Shown here in pieces: positions 8,739-17,076 of a DNA stretch of 64,000 nt (within the stretch, counting starts at the first letter, position 1; every line of letters begins with the position of its first letter). Origin of the DNA: CAYXTW01 sp964452645 (lineage in GTDB: Bacteria; Zixibacteria; MSB-5A5; GN15; PGXB01); assembly GCA_964452645.1 (NCBI GenBank), contig CAYVMO010000001.1, positions 62,001 to 126,000 of the forward strand, read 5' to 3'. A model generated the notes under the pieces. The model was not told where the DNA came from and did not search any database. It worked only from the letters and a program-made list of their open reading frames with translations. The translations under genes were made by a program, and so were the position numbers.

Positions 8739-9038
8739 CTATATAAATGACTCGCCGAATAATTTTATTGGAAATCTGAATTCTAAGTAATCCCAGTCTA
8801 TTTCAAAACTTTTGATATCTAGGAAACCGCCTCTCCTAATATTCAAGGCTTCTTTAGTGAAAATAGTACCAAAAAAATTAACCAGTACGAAATGTTCTAT
8901 ACTGATTGGACGAATCCAATTTTCTTCATCATGCCTAATATGGTACATGAATGGATATTCTGATGGGGCTTTATTAACAGGAATTCTTTCATCATAGAAT
9001 AATTTACATTCGATTCCGTCAATGCATGCATCGATCAT
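8739..9038 (-). CDS. Small protein downstream of the PLD nuclease, possibly LPD28-like
   Basis: A 99-residue protein encoded 12 bp after the PLD-nuclease gene on the same strand and in the same AT-rich block. The segment YPFMYHIRHDEENWIRPISIEHFVLVNFFGTIFT has a pattern (Y-x-I-R-H-D-x-x, then IE-x-x-V-x-V-N-x-x-GT) that I recall from the LPD28 domain of large polyvalent phage and plasmid proteins. I could not check that similarity. No membrane segment, helix-turn-helix or catalytic motif is seen. Function unknown; its position suggests it works with, or controls, the nuclease. Confidence 0.5.
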   Translation of the reverse strand: MIDACIDGIECKLFYDERIPVNKAPSEYPFMYHIRHDEENWIRPISIEHFVLVNFFGTIFTKEALNIRRGGFLDIKSFEIDWDYLEFRFPIKLFGESFI

Positions 9039-9050
9039 AATATTAGTTCT

Positions 9051-9884
9051 TCATTTCCATAGTTTCTTATATACACCTGGTTGGCCAAATTCCAACAAGC
9101 CTATATCCCGAAGTATCTGGAGTTGTTGCCTTATTTTTGGTTTAATGTTTCTATTTTCGGGATGTAGAGCAGATAGATTATTTTCGAATGTATAGATTTC
9201 ATCTAGGTTAAAAACATCCTTATCAATATTTAGGAGACACTCAAAGATGTCCCTTTTCCATCCCGTAAGCCCATTTAATATTGCCTTTGACCCGCCTTGA
9301 AAGACGACATCAGTGCCAGCGTCCTCAGCCATGAATAAAACTTTTTCCATTTTGCTAAAATCGGACTTATCCTCTTTGGGCGTTTTTGGTAATGATTCCA
9401 AAATATTAAATGATTCACTAATGATTTCTTCCGTAATATTGAAAGATTTCTCAGAATCCGATAGCATATTCAGGATATATGATTTTAGCTCTTTTATCGC
9501 ATTAATTTGTTTCAATAGTATCCCGATTTCAACATTTCTAAGTAATCCACCAGCAGTTAAATTGGCTGATGAGATTATTGCCGAAGATGAATCAAAAATG
9601 TAAATTTTAGAATGAAGATTCGGGATATTCACGACTGATGCATTGGCTTCGTGTAAAAGCCCTATTGCATCTAAGTCAGATGCCCCCCTTTCGAAATTCC
9701 GCAACCGATAGCTAACAGCTCCATCAATTGAAAAGCTATATTTTCTATTTTCTAACACCAACTTAACGGCTGACAACTTTACGAAGGGGCTGGTAAAAAT
9801 AAATTTTTCTCTCGTGTCAGCAATTAAAGAAATGAACTTATCCAACCATGGAGATTTGATTATCTCAAATTCACTGTTTCTCAT
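9051..9884 (-). CDS. PLD-fold nuclease with C-terminal DpnI/Dam-replacing-type winged helix
   Basis: A 277-residue protein from ATG 9884, chosen because GAGGG lies 4 nt upstream; an earlier ATG at 9914 has no ribosome binding site. The N-terminal half has one phospholipase D active site: HSKIYIFD (HxKxxxxD, residues about 91-98) followed by SSANLT in the GSxN position. A single site per chain implies a dimer, as in the Nuc and BfiI nucleases. The last 70 residues (GWKRDIFECL, then IKPKIRQQLQILRDIGLLEF, ending GVYKKLW) look like the winged-helix domain of DpnI and Dam-replacing proteins. Predicted role: restriction-type cleavage of DNA selected by the C-terminal domain. No methyltransferase is encoded in the window. 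The block is AT-rich compared with recA and tetR, suggesting transfer. Confidence 0.7.
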   Translation of the reverse strand: MRNSEFEIIKSPWLDKFISLIADTREKFIFTSPFVKLSAVKLVLENRKYSFSIDGAVSYRLRNFERGASDLDAIGLLHEANASVVNIPNLHSKIYIFDSSSAIISSANLTAGGLLRNVEIGILLKQINAIKELKSYILNMLSDSEKSFNITEEIISESFNILESLPKTPKEDKSDFSKMEKVLFMAEDAGTDVVFQGGSKAILNGLTGWKRDIFECLLNIDKDVFNLDEIYTFENNLSALHPENRNIKPKIRQQLQILRDIGLLEFGQPGVYKKLWK

Positions 9885-9953
9885 ATTCCCTCGTGATAAA
9901 CAATTTTCACCCATTGGGGAAAAGTAATATTTTTTACGAATTTATTCTTTTCC

Positions 9954-10991
9954 TTATTCCGCCTTCTCTTCTGTTTTCCCTTCCTCTTTCTTGCCCCCCA
10001 TGCCCAGTTTTTCGCGGACGGCGGTGTTGAGCGTGGTGCAGACGTCGTTGTTATCCTCAAGGAATCGTTTGGCCGCTTCGCGCCCCTGGCCGAGACGATC
10101 CTGACCATAGCTGTACCATGCGCCCGATTTATCGACAATATTATGATTGGCGGCGATATCCAGAAGCTCGCCGGTATGCGAAATACCAATCCCGTAGGTA
10201 ATATCGAATTCCGCCTCCCGAAACGGCGGGGCGACTTTATTTTTCACCACCCGCACCCGGGTGCGACTGCCGACCACTTCCTGGTTTTCCTTAATGGTCG
10301 CGATTTTGCGGATATCAAGCCGAATCGTCGAATAAAATTTCAGCGCATTGCCGCCGGTGGTGGTCTCGGGATTGCCGAACATGACGCCGATTTTCATCCG
10401 AATCTGGTTGATAAAAATCACCGCCGTCTTGGATTTGGAAATCACTGCCGTCAATTTCCGAAGCGCCTGCGACATCAAACGCGCCTGCAATCCCATGTGC
10501 GCATCACCCATCTCGCCTTCGATTTCGGCCCGCGGCACCAGCGCGGCGACCGAGTCGATAACGATAATATCAATGGCGCCGGAACGAACCAGTGTCTCGG
10601 TGATATCAAGCGCCTGCTCGCCGGTATCCGGCTGCGAAATCAAAAGATTGTCGACATCGACCCCTAGCGCCTTGCCATATTTGGCGTCAAAAGCATGCTC
10701 GGCATCGATAAAGGCGGCGACACCGCCCAGTTTTTGCGCTTCAGCGATAAAATGAAGCGCCAGAGTCGTTTTGCCGGAGCTTTCGGGGCCGTAAATTTCG
10801 GTCACGCGGCCGCGCGGAATACCGCCCACGCCGAGCGCGAAGTCGAGCCCCAGCGATCCGGTCGGGATAACTTCAATCGGCAAAACGGCGTCGTCGCCCA
10901 GCCGCATGATCGATCCCTTCCCGAACGATTTCTCGATCTGAAGAAGAGCATTATCCAGCGCTTTTTTCCTATCAGGAAATGCTACTGTCAT
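9954..10991 (-). CDS. recA: Recombinase RecA
   Basis: A 345-residue DNA strand-exchange ATPase for homologous recombination and SOS induction. Walker A is GPESSGKT at about residues 68-75; other core elements are FIDAEHAFDAKYGKALGVD, the Walker B region IDIIVIDSVAALVPRAE, and loop 2 region MFGNPETTTGGNALKFY. The C-terminal tail is acidic/Lys-rich (GGKKEEGKTEEKAE), as is usual. The start is ATG 10991 with GAGAGG 5 nt upstream; the ORF extends 11 codons further without support. It follows thpR after a 354-bp gap that contains its own promoter. Confidence 0.97.
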   Translation of the reverse strand: MTVAFPDRKKALDNALLQIEKSFGKGSIMRLGDDAVLPIEVIPTGSLGLDFALGVGGIPRGRVTEIYGPESSGKTTLALHFIAEAQKLGGVAAFIDAEHAFDAKYGKALGVDVDNLLISQPDTGEQALDITETLVRSGAIDIIVIDSVAALVPRAEIEGEMGDAHMGLQARLMSQALRKLTAVISKSKTAVIFINQIRMKIGVMFGNPETTTGGNALKFYSTIRLDIRKIATIKENQEVVGSRTRVRVVKNKVAPPFREAEFDITYGIGISHTGELLDIAANHNIVDKSGAWYSYGQDRLGQGREAAKRFLEDNNDVCTTLNTAVREKLGMGGKKEEGKTEEKAE

Positions 10992-11345
10992 TTTTACCTC
11001 TCTTTTATTTGAATTTCTTTTCATTCTACACCGCCATTTTTTATTACTTTATATGTCATTTTTTGGCCATTTAAAATCACATTTTCATAATAATCATAAG
11101 CAATTACCCTGTCAAATGATGTCAGTAAAAATTCAAAAAATTGTCGGTCTTATATCATGTCTGATAAAGATTCTCCGAAATAATCCGGATAATATGGGAT
11201 TCGCCATCAATATTTTCTGTGTCCGGTCGATCCTCAGATTGACCGAGTTCCGGCGAGTCTGAGGACTCGCGCGGCACATCCGGGAAGGGCACAATCCTGA
11301 CGAAATCAAAAATTGTTTCTGAGAAATGGCCTAATACGCTTATGA
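10992..11345 (-). promoter_or_regulatory. recA upstream region with sigma70-type promoter
   Basis: On the minus strand TTGACA (11115-11110), a 17-bp spacer and TATTAT (11092-11087) form a near-consensus promoter about 95 nt upstream of recA. I see no GAAC-N4-GTTC or CTG-N10-CAG box that would mark a known LexA site. A 69-codon + strand ORF here (11053-11262) has no ribosome binding site and no recognisable protein. The part nearest thpR (11220-11310) is GC-richer with small inverted repeats. Confidence 0.7.
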
Positions 11346-11906
11346 TTATTTACCCATCAGATCGGCTTCAAAAAGCCGGTCATAAATCGGCCCCGAGGGT
11401 GTCAAAGTTGATTTGAAAAGAATGATTTTGTCAAAAATTACCGCCTGCGGCTCTAATTCATAGTTTTTTATCGCTTCTTTTAAATCATAAAGGCCGGCAT
11501 CGTCCTTTACTCGACCAAGAGTAAGATGCGTTTTAAATGGCCGCTTCTCTTTTTCAAAACCGAGTTCGGCCATTTCGTTTTCGGTGTCGCTGGCAAGGGC
11601 CTTAAGCGCGTCGATGCCTTCGGATAATCCGACCCAAATCACCCGCGGGCGATTAAGATTCGGGAAAGCACCAATCTTGTTAATACTCGAATCGATTTTA
11701 TGATGCCGAACAGCCACCTGCTGGATAGCACTCTTAATAGGCTCGACATTGCTCTCATCGGTTTCGCCCAGGAATTTCAATGTCAGATGGATATTTTTCG
11801 CATCGACCCATTTGACCCGACCTCGTTTTTGTTTGAGATCGAAAATCACTTCGGCAAGAATTTTTTCTATTTCTTCGGTCAACGGCGAAGCAATAAACAG
11901 CCGCAT
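11346..11906 (-). CDS. thpR: RNA 2',3'-cyclic phosphodiesterase
   Basis: A 186-residue 2H phosphoesterase (LigT/ThpR family) that opens 2',3'-cyclic phosphates on RNA ends. Both HxT motifs are present: HLTLKFLGET with His40/Thr42 and HLTLGRVK with His127/Thr129. The length is typical. The start overlaps the last base of cinA. The cinA-thpR-recA order is found in many bacteria, which supports the call. Confidence 0.9.
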   Translation of the reverse strand: MRLFIASPLTEEIEKILAEVIFDLKQKRGRVKWVDAKNIHLTLKFLGETDESNVEPIKSAIQQVAVRHHKIDSSINKIGAFPNLNRPRVIWVGLSEGIDALKALASDTENEMAELGFEKEKRPFKTHLTLGRVKDDAGLYDLKEAIKNYELEPQAVIFDKIILFKSTLTPSGPIYDRLFEADLMGK

Positions 11907-13147
11907 TATTTTATCTCCAGAACGGCACGGCGAAGCATCTCCAGCGCGGCATAAACCGATCGACTCCGATTTATTTCTCTATCCTTAGCCATAAGGAATT
12001 TTTTCGAAATCACTCCCTTGGCCGACGCCACCGAAATAAAGACCGTTCCCACCGGTTTTTTATCGGTGCCGCCGCCCGGCCCGGCGATACCGGTGATAGC
12101 CACGCCATAATCGGTTCGCGATTTATCTCTGACGCCGACCGCCATCGCTTCGGCAGTTTGCGAAGATACTGCGCCATGATCAATAAGAGTTTTCTCCGGA
12201 ACACCCAGCAATTCCATTTTGGATTCATTTGTGTAGGTGACAAACCCGCGATCGAAGTACTCCGACGAACCCGGCACATCGGTTATTTTCCCCGCCAGTA
12301 ATCCGGCGGTGCATGATTCGGCGGTGGCCAGAGTCTGGTTTCTATCTTTCAGAAGCTTGCCGATGACCGCCTCGAGGGTGTCATCATTTTCGCCATAAAT
12401 ATACTTGCCGACCAGCTCTCGAAGTTTCGCGGCCAATTGCTCCGCCGCTTTGTCGGTCTCTTGTCTGGAATCACCCGAGGCGATAATTCTCAAATCGACG
12501 CCGCCGTACGATGGCAGGTATGCGAATTTTATCGTATCGGGGATTTTTATATGAGGTTTTATTTTTTCGGCCAGGGCCGACTCGATTATTCCGGTCGTAC
12601 GAAGCTTGATAATTTTCAAATAGCTTTGCTTGATACGCGACCGCAGGAATGGAATTAATTCATCGGCCACCATTATCTGCATCTCGCGCGGGACACCGGG
12701 AAGCGAGACAAATATTTTGCCGTCTTCTTCGATAACAATCCCGATAGCCGAGCCGGTTTTGTTGGCTAAGTACGTGGCGCCCTGCGGAAGCAGTGCCTGG
12801 TTTTGATTAATCGACGGCATCTCGATTCCACGTTCAGCAAAACGCTTCTTCAAATCTTCAAGCACATCTTCATGAAACACCAGATTACGTTTGAACACTT
12901 TCACGATCGCCCGCTTGGTGATATCATCGTCGGTCGGTCCCAGACCGCCCGTAGCAATAACGATATCGGCACGTTTCATGGCCTGACTGATAACCTCTTC
13001 CATGAGACGAATATCATCGCCGACCGCCGTCTTGAAAACGACCGGCAAGCCGATTTCGGCCAGCTTTCGGGCGATAAAAGCGGAGTTCGTGTCGATTGTA
13101 TGGCCGGAGATTATCTCATCGCCGATAGTTACTATTTCAACCGTCAT
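11906..13147 (-). CDS. cinA: CinA family nicotinamide-nucleotide amidohydrolase
   Basis: A 413-residue two-domain protein. The N-terminal MoCF-like (COG1058) domain starts VEIVTIGDEIISGHTIDTNS and contains ATGGLGPTDDDIT; in related proteins it is an ADP-ribose pyrophosphatase. The C-terminal PncC domain, from about residue 250, contains LATAESCTAGLLAGKITDVPGSS and GVAITGIAGPGGGT and deamidates nicotinamide mononucleotide in NAD recycling. The length is normal. It is followed directly by thpR. The gap to pgpA upstream is 447 bp of repeats. Confidence 0.93.
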   Translation of the reverse strand: MTVEIVTIGDEIISGHTIDTNSAFIARKLAEIGLPVVFKTAVGDDIRLMEEVISQAMKRADIVIATGGLGPTDDDITKRAIVKVFKRNLVFHEDVLEDLKKRFAERGIEMPSINQNQALLPQGATYLANKTGSAIGIVIEEDGKIFVSLPGVPREMQIMVADELIPFLRSRIKQSYLKIIKLRTTGIIESALAEKIKPHIKIPDTIKFAYLPSYGGVDLRIIASGDSRQETDKAAEQLAAKLRELVGKYIYGENDDTLEAVIGKLLKDRNQTLATAESCTAGLLAGKITDVPGSSEYFDRGFVTYTNESKMELLGVPEKTLIDHGAVSSQTAEAMAVGVRDKSRTDYGVAITGIAGPGGGTDKKPVGTVFISVASAKGVISKKFLMAKDREINRSRSVYAALEMLRRAVLEIK

Positions 13148-13194
13148 TGTTTTATTCCATTAATTTTTGCATATATGACTTCTGTTATAAAATT

Positions 13195-13284
13195 GTCATT
13201 CCCGCGAATGCGGGAACCTATGAAAATCGGATATGGCGTCACAAATAAACTTTTATGGGTCCCTGCCTTCGCAGGGATGACGGG
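13195..13284. repeat. Palindromic intergenic repeat, type A
   Basis: Terminal inverted repeats GTCATTCCC (from 13195) and GGGATGAC (to about 13282). Each end carries its own hairpin: CCCGCgaatGCGGG (13201-13214) and CCCTGCcttcGCAGGG (13261-13276). A half copy (TTCCTGCctccGCAGGAATGACGGG) lies at about 8677-8702, after tetR. Confidence 0.8.
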
Positions 13285-13314
13285 AAGAGGGAATGGCCGA
13301 TTGCCGGCGTTTTT

Positions 13315-13414
13315 GTCAGGATCGCCCGTCGCTTCGCTCGGGCCCCTCGAAATTTCGCTGGCGCTCAATATCTCGGGTCCCGATTTTATCGGGATTTTCA
13401 ACACGGATCCTGAC
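13315..13414. repeat. Palindromic intergenic repeat, type B
   Basis: A 100-bp unit bounded by GTCAGGATC (13315-13323) and its exact inverse GATCCTGAC (13406-13414). It contains internal small palindromes, including CCCGATTTTATCGGG. A shorter relative with ends GTCAGGAGCgCCC and GGGCTCTGAC lies at about 48318-48358. Confidence 0.7.
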
Positions 13415-13443
13415 CTACTATTTACTTGCAAGAGAAAAGGGAT

Positions 13444-13572
13444 GTCATTGCGAGCCCCGAGAGGAATGCTCTGCATTCCACGAAGGGCGTAGCAATCTAT
13501 TTGTAACGATTTGAGAGATCGCCACGTCGTCCTCATCCCGATAAATCGGGATTTCGGACTCCTCGCGATGAC
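13444..13572. repeat. MITE-like repeat, type C
   Basis: A 129-bp unit with terminal inverted repeats GTCATTGCGAG (13444-13454) and CTCGCGATGAC (13562-13572). It contains AGGAATGCtcTGCATTCC. Its first 57 bp recur in inverted orientation at 44061-44117 with most positions identical, so this is a dispersed family. It encodes no protein. Confidence 0.8.
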
Positions 13573-13594
13573 GGCTTCTGCTTTTATCATATAA

Positions 13595-14068
13595 TCACAA
13601 ATACTGCATTATGTAATGTTCGAGGATGTAAATCGCCAGACGGGTCGACAGGCCGGCATAAACCGCCGCGACGACATCATCGGCCGTGACACCCCACCCG
13701 CCGGGAAGTTTTTCGGCATGGTTGGCCGGAAATATTTTAAAGCCGTCGAATCCCCGGAAAGCAATAAAGGCAATAAGGTAGTTGATAAACGAGTATGGCA
13801 CAAATAAAAGCGTGATGAACATCCCGGCCCACTCGTCGATAACGATTTTTTTGGCGTCGTGACCGTAAATGCCCTCCGCCAATTGAGAAAGAAAAACCGA
13901 AATAATAGTTAATGCTATCGCCAATACGATAACCCAATTGTAATTATCACCGACCACAAAATAAGCCAGCAGCCAGGCCGGGATCGTGCCGGTCGTGCCG
14001 GGGATAAAAGGGCTGTAGCTCGAATAAAAACCTGACGCGAAAAATTTTATGATACCATCTTTGGTCAT
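13595..14068 (-). CDS. pgpA: Phosphatidylglycerophosphatase A
   Basis: A 157-residue membrane phosphatase that dephosphorylates phosphatidylglycerol-phosphate to phosphatidylglycerol. Family motifs are GTTGTIPAW near the N-terminus, HDAKKIVIDEWAGM in the middle and GGWGVTADDVVAAVYAG near the C-terminus. There are about four hydrophobic segments. It overlaps pgsA by 4 bp (ATGA type), and the two act in consecutive steps. Confidence 0.92.
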   Translation of the reverse strand: MTKDGIIKFFASGFYSSYSPFIPGTTGTIPAWLLAYFVVGDNYNWVIVLAIALTIISVFLSQLAEGIYGHDAKKIVIDEWAGMFITLLFVPYSFINYLIAFIAFRGFDGFKIFPANHAEKLPGGWGVTADDVVAAVYAGLSTRLAIYILEHYIMQYL

Positions 14069-14652
14069 CGCAGGACATTCCTTAGCATCGAGTAGTATTT
14101 AACGGTGTAATCAAATCCGGTATAAACCGTTATCAATGTCGTGGCACCCATGGCAATATCATAGACGATTTGCCGGTTGAAATTCAGAAGTGTTTTCAAC
14201 GGCGACTCGACAATCTGGAAGATGGCATCGAGTGAAATTACCAGAAGAATGAATGTAATAACGGTCATTTGCATGACGGTTTTTAATTTGGCCAGCGGCG
14301 AGGGAGGCATAAGTGAGCCGCGGTACGCCGCCAGCGAGCGCAGACCGGTAACATAGAATTCCCGCGCGATAATCAGCATAACCATCCAGGCGCGCACAAA
14401 ACCGAGCGAGACCAGCGCGATAAAGGCGGTCGAGACCAGAATCTTATCGGCCAGCGGGTCCATGAACTTGCCGAACCCGGTCACGATACCGTACTTGCGG
14501 GCATAGTGACCGTCGGCGATATCGGTCAGGGCGGCGACAATAAAAAGAAGAAAACCGAAAGCACGACTGTAGGGATTCTCGACTAAGAAAAACGACATAA
14601 AAATCGGGGCTAAGATAATCCGCGACAGGGTCAGTTTATTGGGCATATTCAT
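14065..14652 (-). CDS. pgsA: CDP-diacylglycerol--glycerol-3-phosphate 3-phosphatidyltransferase
   Basis: A 195-residue integral membrane enzyme making phosphatidylglycerol-phosphate. The CDP-alcohol phosphotransferase motif DG-x2-AR-x8-G-x3-D-x3-D is complete: DGHYARKYGIVTGFGKFMDP followed by LAD. About six membrane segments. Two possible ATG starts lie six bases apart (14652 and 14646); neither has a strong ribosome binding site. First gene of the pgsA-pgpA-cinA-thpR-recA series. Confidence 0.92.
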   Translation of the reverse strand: MNMPNKLTLSRIILAPIFMSFFLVENPYSRAFGFLLFIVAALTDIADGHYARKYGIVTGFGKFMDPLADKILVSTAFIALVSLGFVRAWMVMLIIAREFYVTGLRSLAAYRGSLMPPSPLAKLKTVMQMTVITFILLVISLDAIFQIVESPLKTLLNFNRQIVYDIAMGATTLITVYTGFDYTVKYYSMLRNVLR

Positions 14653-14729
14653 AGCGAGCAGAATGTACGAAGTTTAGAGGTAACTGTCAAATGGAAAGGG
14701 GGGGAGGGGGAATATTGGCTATAAAGACC

Positions 14730-14758
14730 TTGACATATTATAAAAATCGCTATATTTA
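14730..14758 (+). promoter_or_regulatory. Promoter of the Por-sorted protein gene
   Basis: TTGACA at 14730-14735 and TATATTTA at 14751-14758 (spacer 15-17 bp), followed by a GGAGGG ribosome binding site 7 nt before the ATG at 14787. Confidence 0.6.
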
Positions 14759-14786
14759 GTTATAGATATCACTTTGGAGGGTAGAC

Positions 14787-16319
14787 ATGAAATATTTAAT
14801 ATTAATACTATTAATTGCTATTTTAGCAATAAATGTATTTGCCGGTGACTTTTTAATCGAATACCAAAAACAGGTAGATGGCTTGGGAGTATACCATTAT
14901 ATTGACCCTATAATCAATAATAATGGTACATTTGTCGGTTTTATCGGGACTAACGCCGTAACCGACACGCTTGATGTTTATGATGCTGACGGTAATTTAA
15001 CATTGTCCATAGGCACGACCTACAACCCGGAAAAAACGGTAAACCGATACAGCGATAACAATGATACTTTGTATATATATCTCCTGATGGAGGACCCTTA
15101 TGCGTTTGATGGCTGGGGTGATCATTTCTCCATTGATTTAATCGCTATCTATAATGATGCTTTTTCAGTCATCAATACTGTATTCCCCGATTGTTATGAG
15201 ATGACTTTTCCTGTGGGAATGTGGAATTCATTAAGTGAGGGAATTCAGAAAAGAAATATTTGGGTTGAATATGATCCTGACGAACAGATGGAATCATTTT
15301 ATTTTTATACAAGACAACATTTCCATGTCGATCATACTACCAGTTTTACCGAAGAAGAGATAGATCCGACTTTTAAGAAATATAGTCTTGATCTGAATGT
15401 GGAATTGTATTCCGCTCAAAAAGATTTTGCAGTATGGGACAATTTTGATAATGATACAACGGTTGGATATGCCGCTTGTCGTGATTATTTTTTATTATGG
15501 TATTATGACTGGTGGGACGAAAACCGGTACGAATATACTAATTTTGTATTTACTCCAAATGACTCGACAGTTTTTTATCGTGAAACCGATGGCTCTACGG
15601 CTCATTCTTATGCCCTTTTTACCGGCGATTTTATCAAATCTGTCGGTAATCATGAAATAATCTATTATGGCAATGCAATGGATCTATTAGGTATTCATGA
15701 AGGGATCAATAGCCATATGGCCTGCTACGGCGTCGAGTATGACACGGTCTCCGAAGAGTGGTATACCCCGATGAGTTCTTTCAGTCCGATGAAATATAAT
15801 CCATCCGATAATGCCCTTATTGGCGCAAGAGGTTCGCAGTGGATAATGTTCCTGGATTGCTCTAACGGCCAATGGAGAGATTCGGTACTGATGAGCTACA
15901 ATCTAAAATTTAAATATTTTTACATAGATTCCGAATATTCGCGGCCGCATTTGTTCGGGATGTATGATGATACTTTATTTGTCTATGGATTTAATAGTTC
16001 AACCGATGTTCCCGAATCCGAAAACCAAAATCTTATTCCCAATAAATTCGCCCTCTCCCAAAACTTTCCCAACCCGTTTAATCCGTCGACGACGATAGAA
16101 TATACGCTTCAGTCTCGTTCGAATGTGACTATTACCGTGTTTGATATTCTCGGGCGGAAAGTTAAGACCATATTCGATCAGACGATGCCGGTCGGGACTC
16201 ATACCGCCTATTGGGACGGCACCAATGTCGAAAACAATCCGGTCGCTACCGGTGTTTATTTTTATCAGATCAAGGCCGGCGACTTTGTCGAAACAAAGAA
16301 GATGTTATTGCTGAAATAA
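14787..16319 (+). CDS. Secreted protein with type IX (Por) sorting domain
   Basis: A 510-residue exported protein. The signal peptide is residues 1-19 (MKYLILILLIAILAINVFA). I recognise no known domain in the central 400 residues, which are rich in Tyr, Asp and Trp. The last 85 residues are a type A T9SS sorting domain: ALSQNFPNPFNPSTTIEYTL, then VTITVFDILGRKVKTI, AYWDGTN, GVYFYQIKAGDF and KKMLLLK. It should be secreted across the outer membrane and its C-terminal domain removed. The T9SS machinery is not encoded in the window. Confidence 0.88.
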   Translation: MKYLILILLIAILAINVFAGDFLIEYQKQVDGLGVYHYIDPIINNNGTFVGFIGTNAVTDTLDVYDADGNLTLSIGTTYNPEKTVNRYSDNNDTLYIYLLMEDPYAFDGWGDHFSIDLIAIYNDAFSVINTVFPDCYEMTFPVGMWNSLSEGIQKRNIWVEYDPDEQMESFYFYTRQHFHVDHTTSFTEEEIDPTFKKYSLDLNVELYSAQKDFAVWDNFDNDTTVGYAACRDYFLLWYYDWWDENRYEYTNFVFTPNDSTVFYRETDGSTAHSYALFTGDFIKSVGNHEIIYYGNAMDLLGIHEGINSHMACYGVEYDTVSEEWYTPMSSFSPMKYNPSDNALIGARGSQWIMFLDCSNGQWRDSVLMSYNLKFKYFYIDSEYSRPHLFGMYDDTLFVYGFNSSTDVPESENQNLIPNKFALSQNFPNPFNPSTTIEYTLQSRSNVTITVFDILGRKVKTIFDQTMPVGTHTAYWDGTNVENNPVATGVYFYQIKAGDFVETKKMLLLK

Positions 16320-16370
16320 TAAGTTTCGCGGCGAGATAGATTTCTGTAGCGGCAAAAAGTATTATTTTAC

Positions 16371-16398
16371 TTGCCAAACCTGGAGTGTCATGTATATT
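16371..16398 (+). promoter_or_regulatory. Promoter of the frameshifted membrane protein gene
   Basis: TTGCCA at 16371-16376, a 16-bp spacer and TATATT at 16393-16398. The start codon lies at 16461 with GGAGG at 16450-16454. Confidence 0.5.
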
Positions 16399-16460
16399 TA
16401 TACATCTGGCCAGGGCTGGGCATTTTTGCGTAAATACAAATTATTATCCGGAGGAATGAA

Positions 16461-17044
16461 TTGTATAAATTCATTTTGATAATATTAATAGTATTTATAA
16501 TCAATCCAATATACGGCCAAAGCGACAGCGGCAAAGTTCAAGTGCAACACAGCTCTGTCATCTCGCCAGGGGCCTATATTCGAATAACCGTGCCGACTCT
16601 GGCGATAAAATGGACGGCAAGAGGCAATCCGGTTCCATTCAAGGGAATCGTAAAAAGCACACAAGCCGATACCATTATTCTTGAAGTCAAGGATGTATCC
16701 GATCTCATGCATATTCCCTTTGGCGCTATCAAAAAGCTCGAAATCCCCGGCGGCTCGACACGTATCAGCAATATCTACCGGGGTGCGGGTATTGGTTTTA
16801 TTGGGGGAGCAATATTGGAGGAGTCGTATTATATATCGTGTATGGAGAGACGGGTAGTGGGGGTTTAATTAATATTTCTGCACCTGTCCTTTTGGGCGGG
16901 ATTGGTTTAATGATTGGTGCCGTTATTGGCGCCTGTCTGCCGCCCGGGGAGAGCTGGACCGAAGTCCCGTTGAGGACGATTAAATTCGGATTTACTCCCG
17001 CTCGAGATAACGGCTTTGCGCTGGAGGTTTCGCTAAATTTCTAA
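16461..17044 (+). pseudogene. Exported two-domain membrane protein, apparently frameshifted
   Basis: The first reading frame starts at TTG 16461 (GGAGG 6 nt upstream), has a signal peptide (MYKFILIILIVFIINPIYGQ) and a beta-rich domain ending in a glycine-rich membrane segment IYRGAGIGFIGGAI. It then goes out of frame and stops at 16866. A -1 shift near 16812-16816 restores a continuous hydrophobic sequence, IGGVVLYIVYGETG, and runs through LLGGIGLMIGAVIGACLPPG to EVPLRTIKFGFTP and a stop at 17042. The joined protein would be about 194 residues with two membrane hairpins. No slippery heptamer is visible, so this is a mutation or a sequencing/assembly error. The family is unknown to me. Confidence 0.65.
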
Positions 17045-17076
17045 CTCGACAAACAGACCCGCTTCAAGATTTGCCA

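Larger units (their letters stand above)
13148..13594 (-). other. Repeat-filled gap between pgpA and cinA
   Basis: This 447-bp gap inside an otherwise tight operon holds three different palindromic elements in a row, listed separately. No coding sequence is supported on either strand: the ORFs found run through the repeats and lack starts with ribosome binding sites. Confidence 0.75.

Noticed and set aside
11053..11262. A 69-codon + strand ORF in the recA upstream region
   Set aside because: No ribosome binding site, no recognisable motif, and it runs antisense through the recA promoter.
10992..11345. SOS (LexA) box before recA
   Set aside because: Neither the Gram-positive nor the E. coli type consensus is visible; the LexA site of this lineage is unknown to me.
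13144..13590. A 148-codon minus-strand ORF (and a 229-codon + strand ORF) across the cinA-pgpA gap
   Set aside because: Both are made largely of the palindromic repeats translated through, with no proper start.
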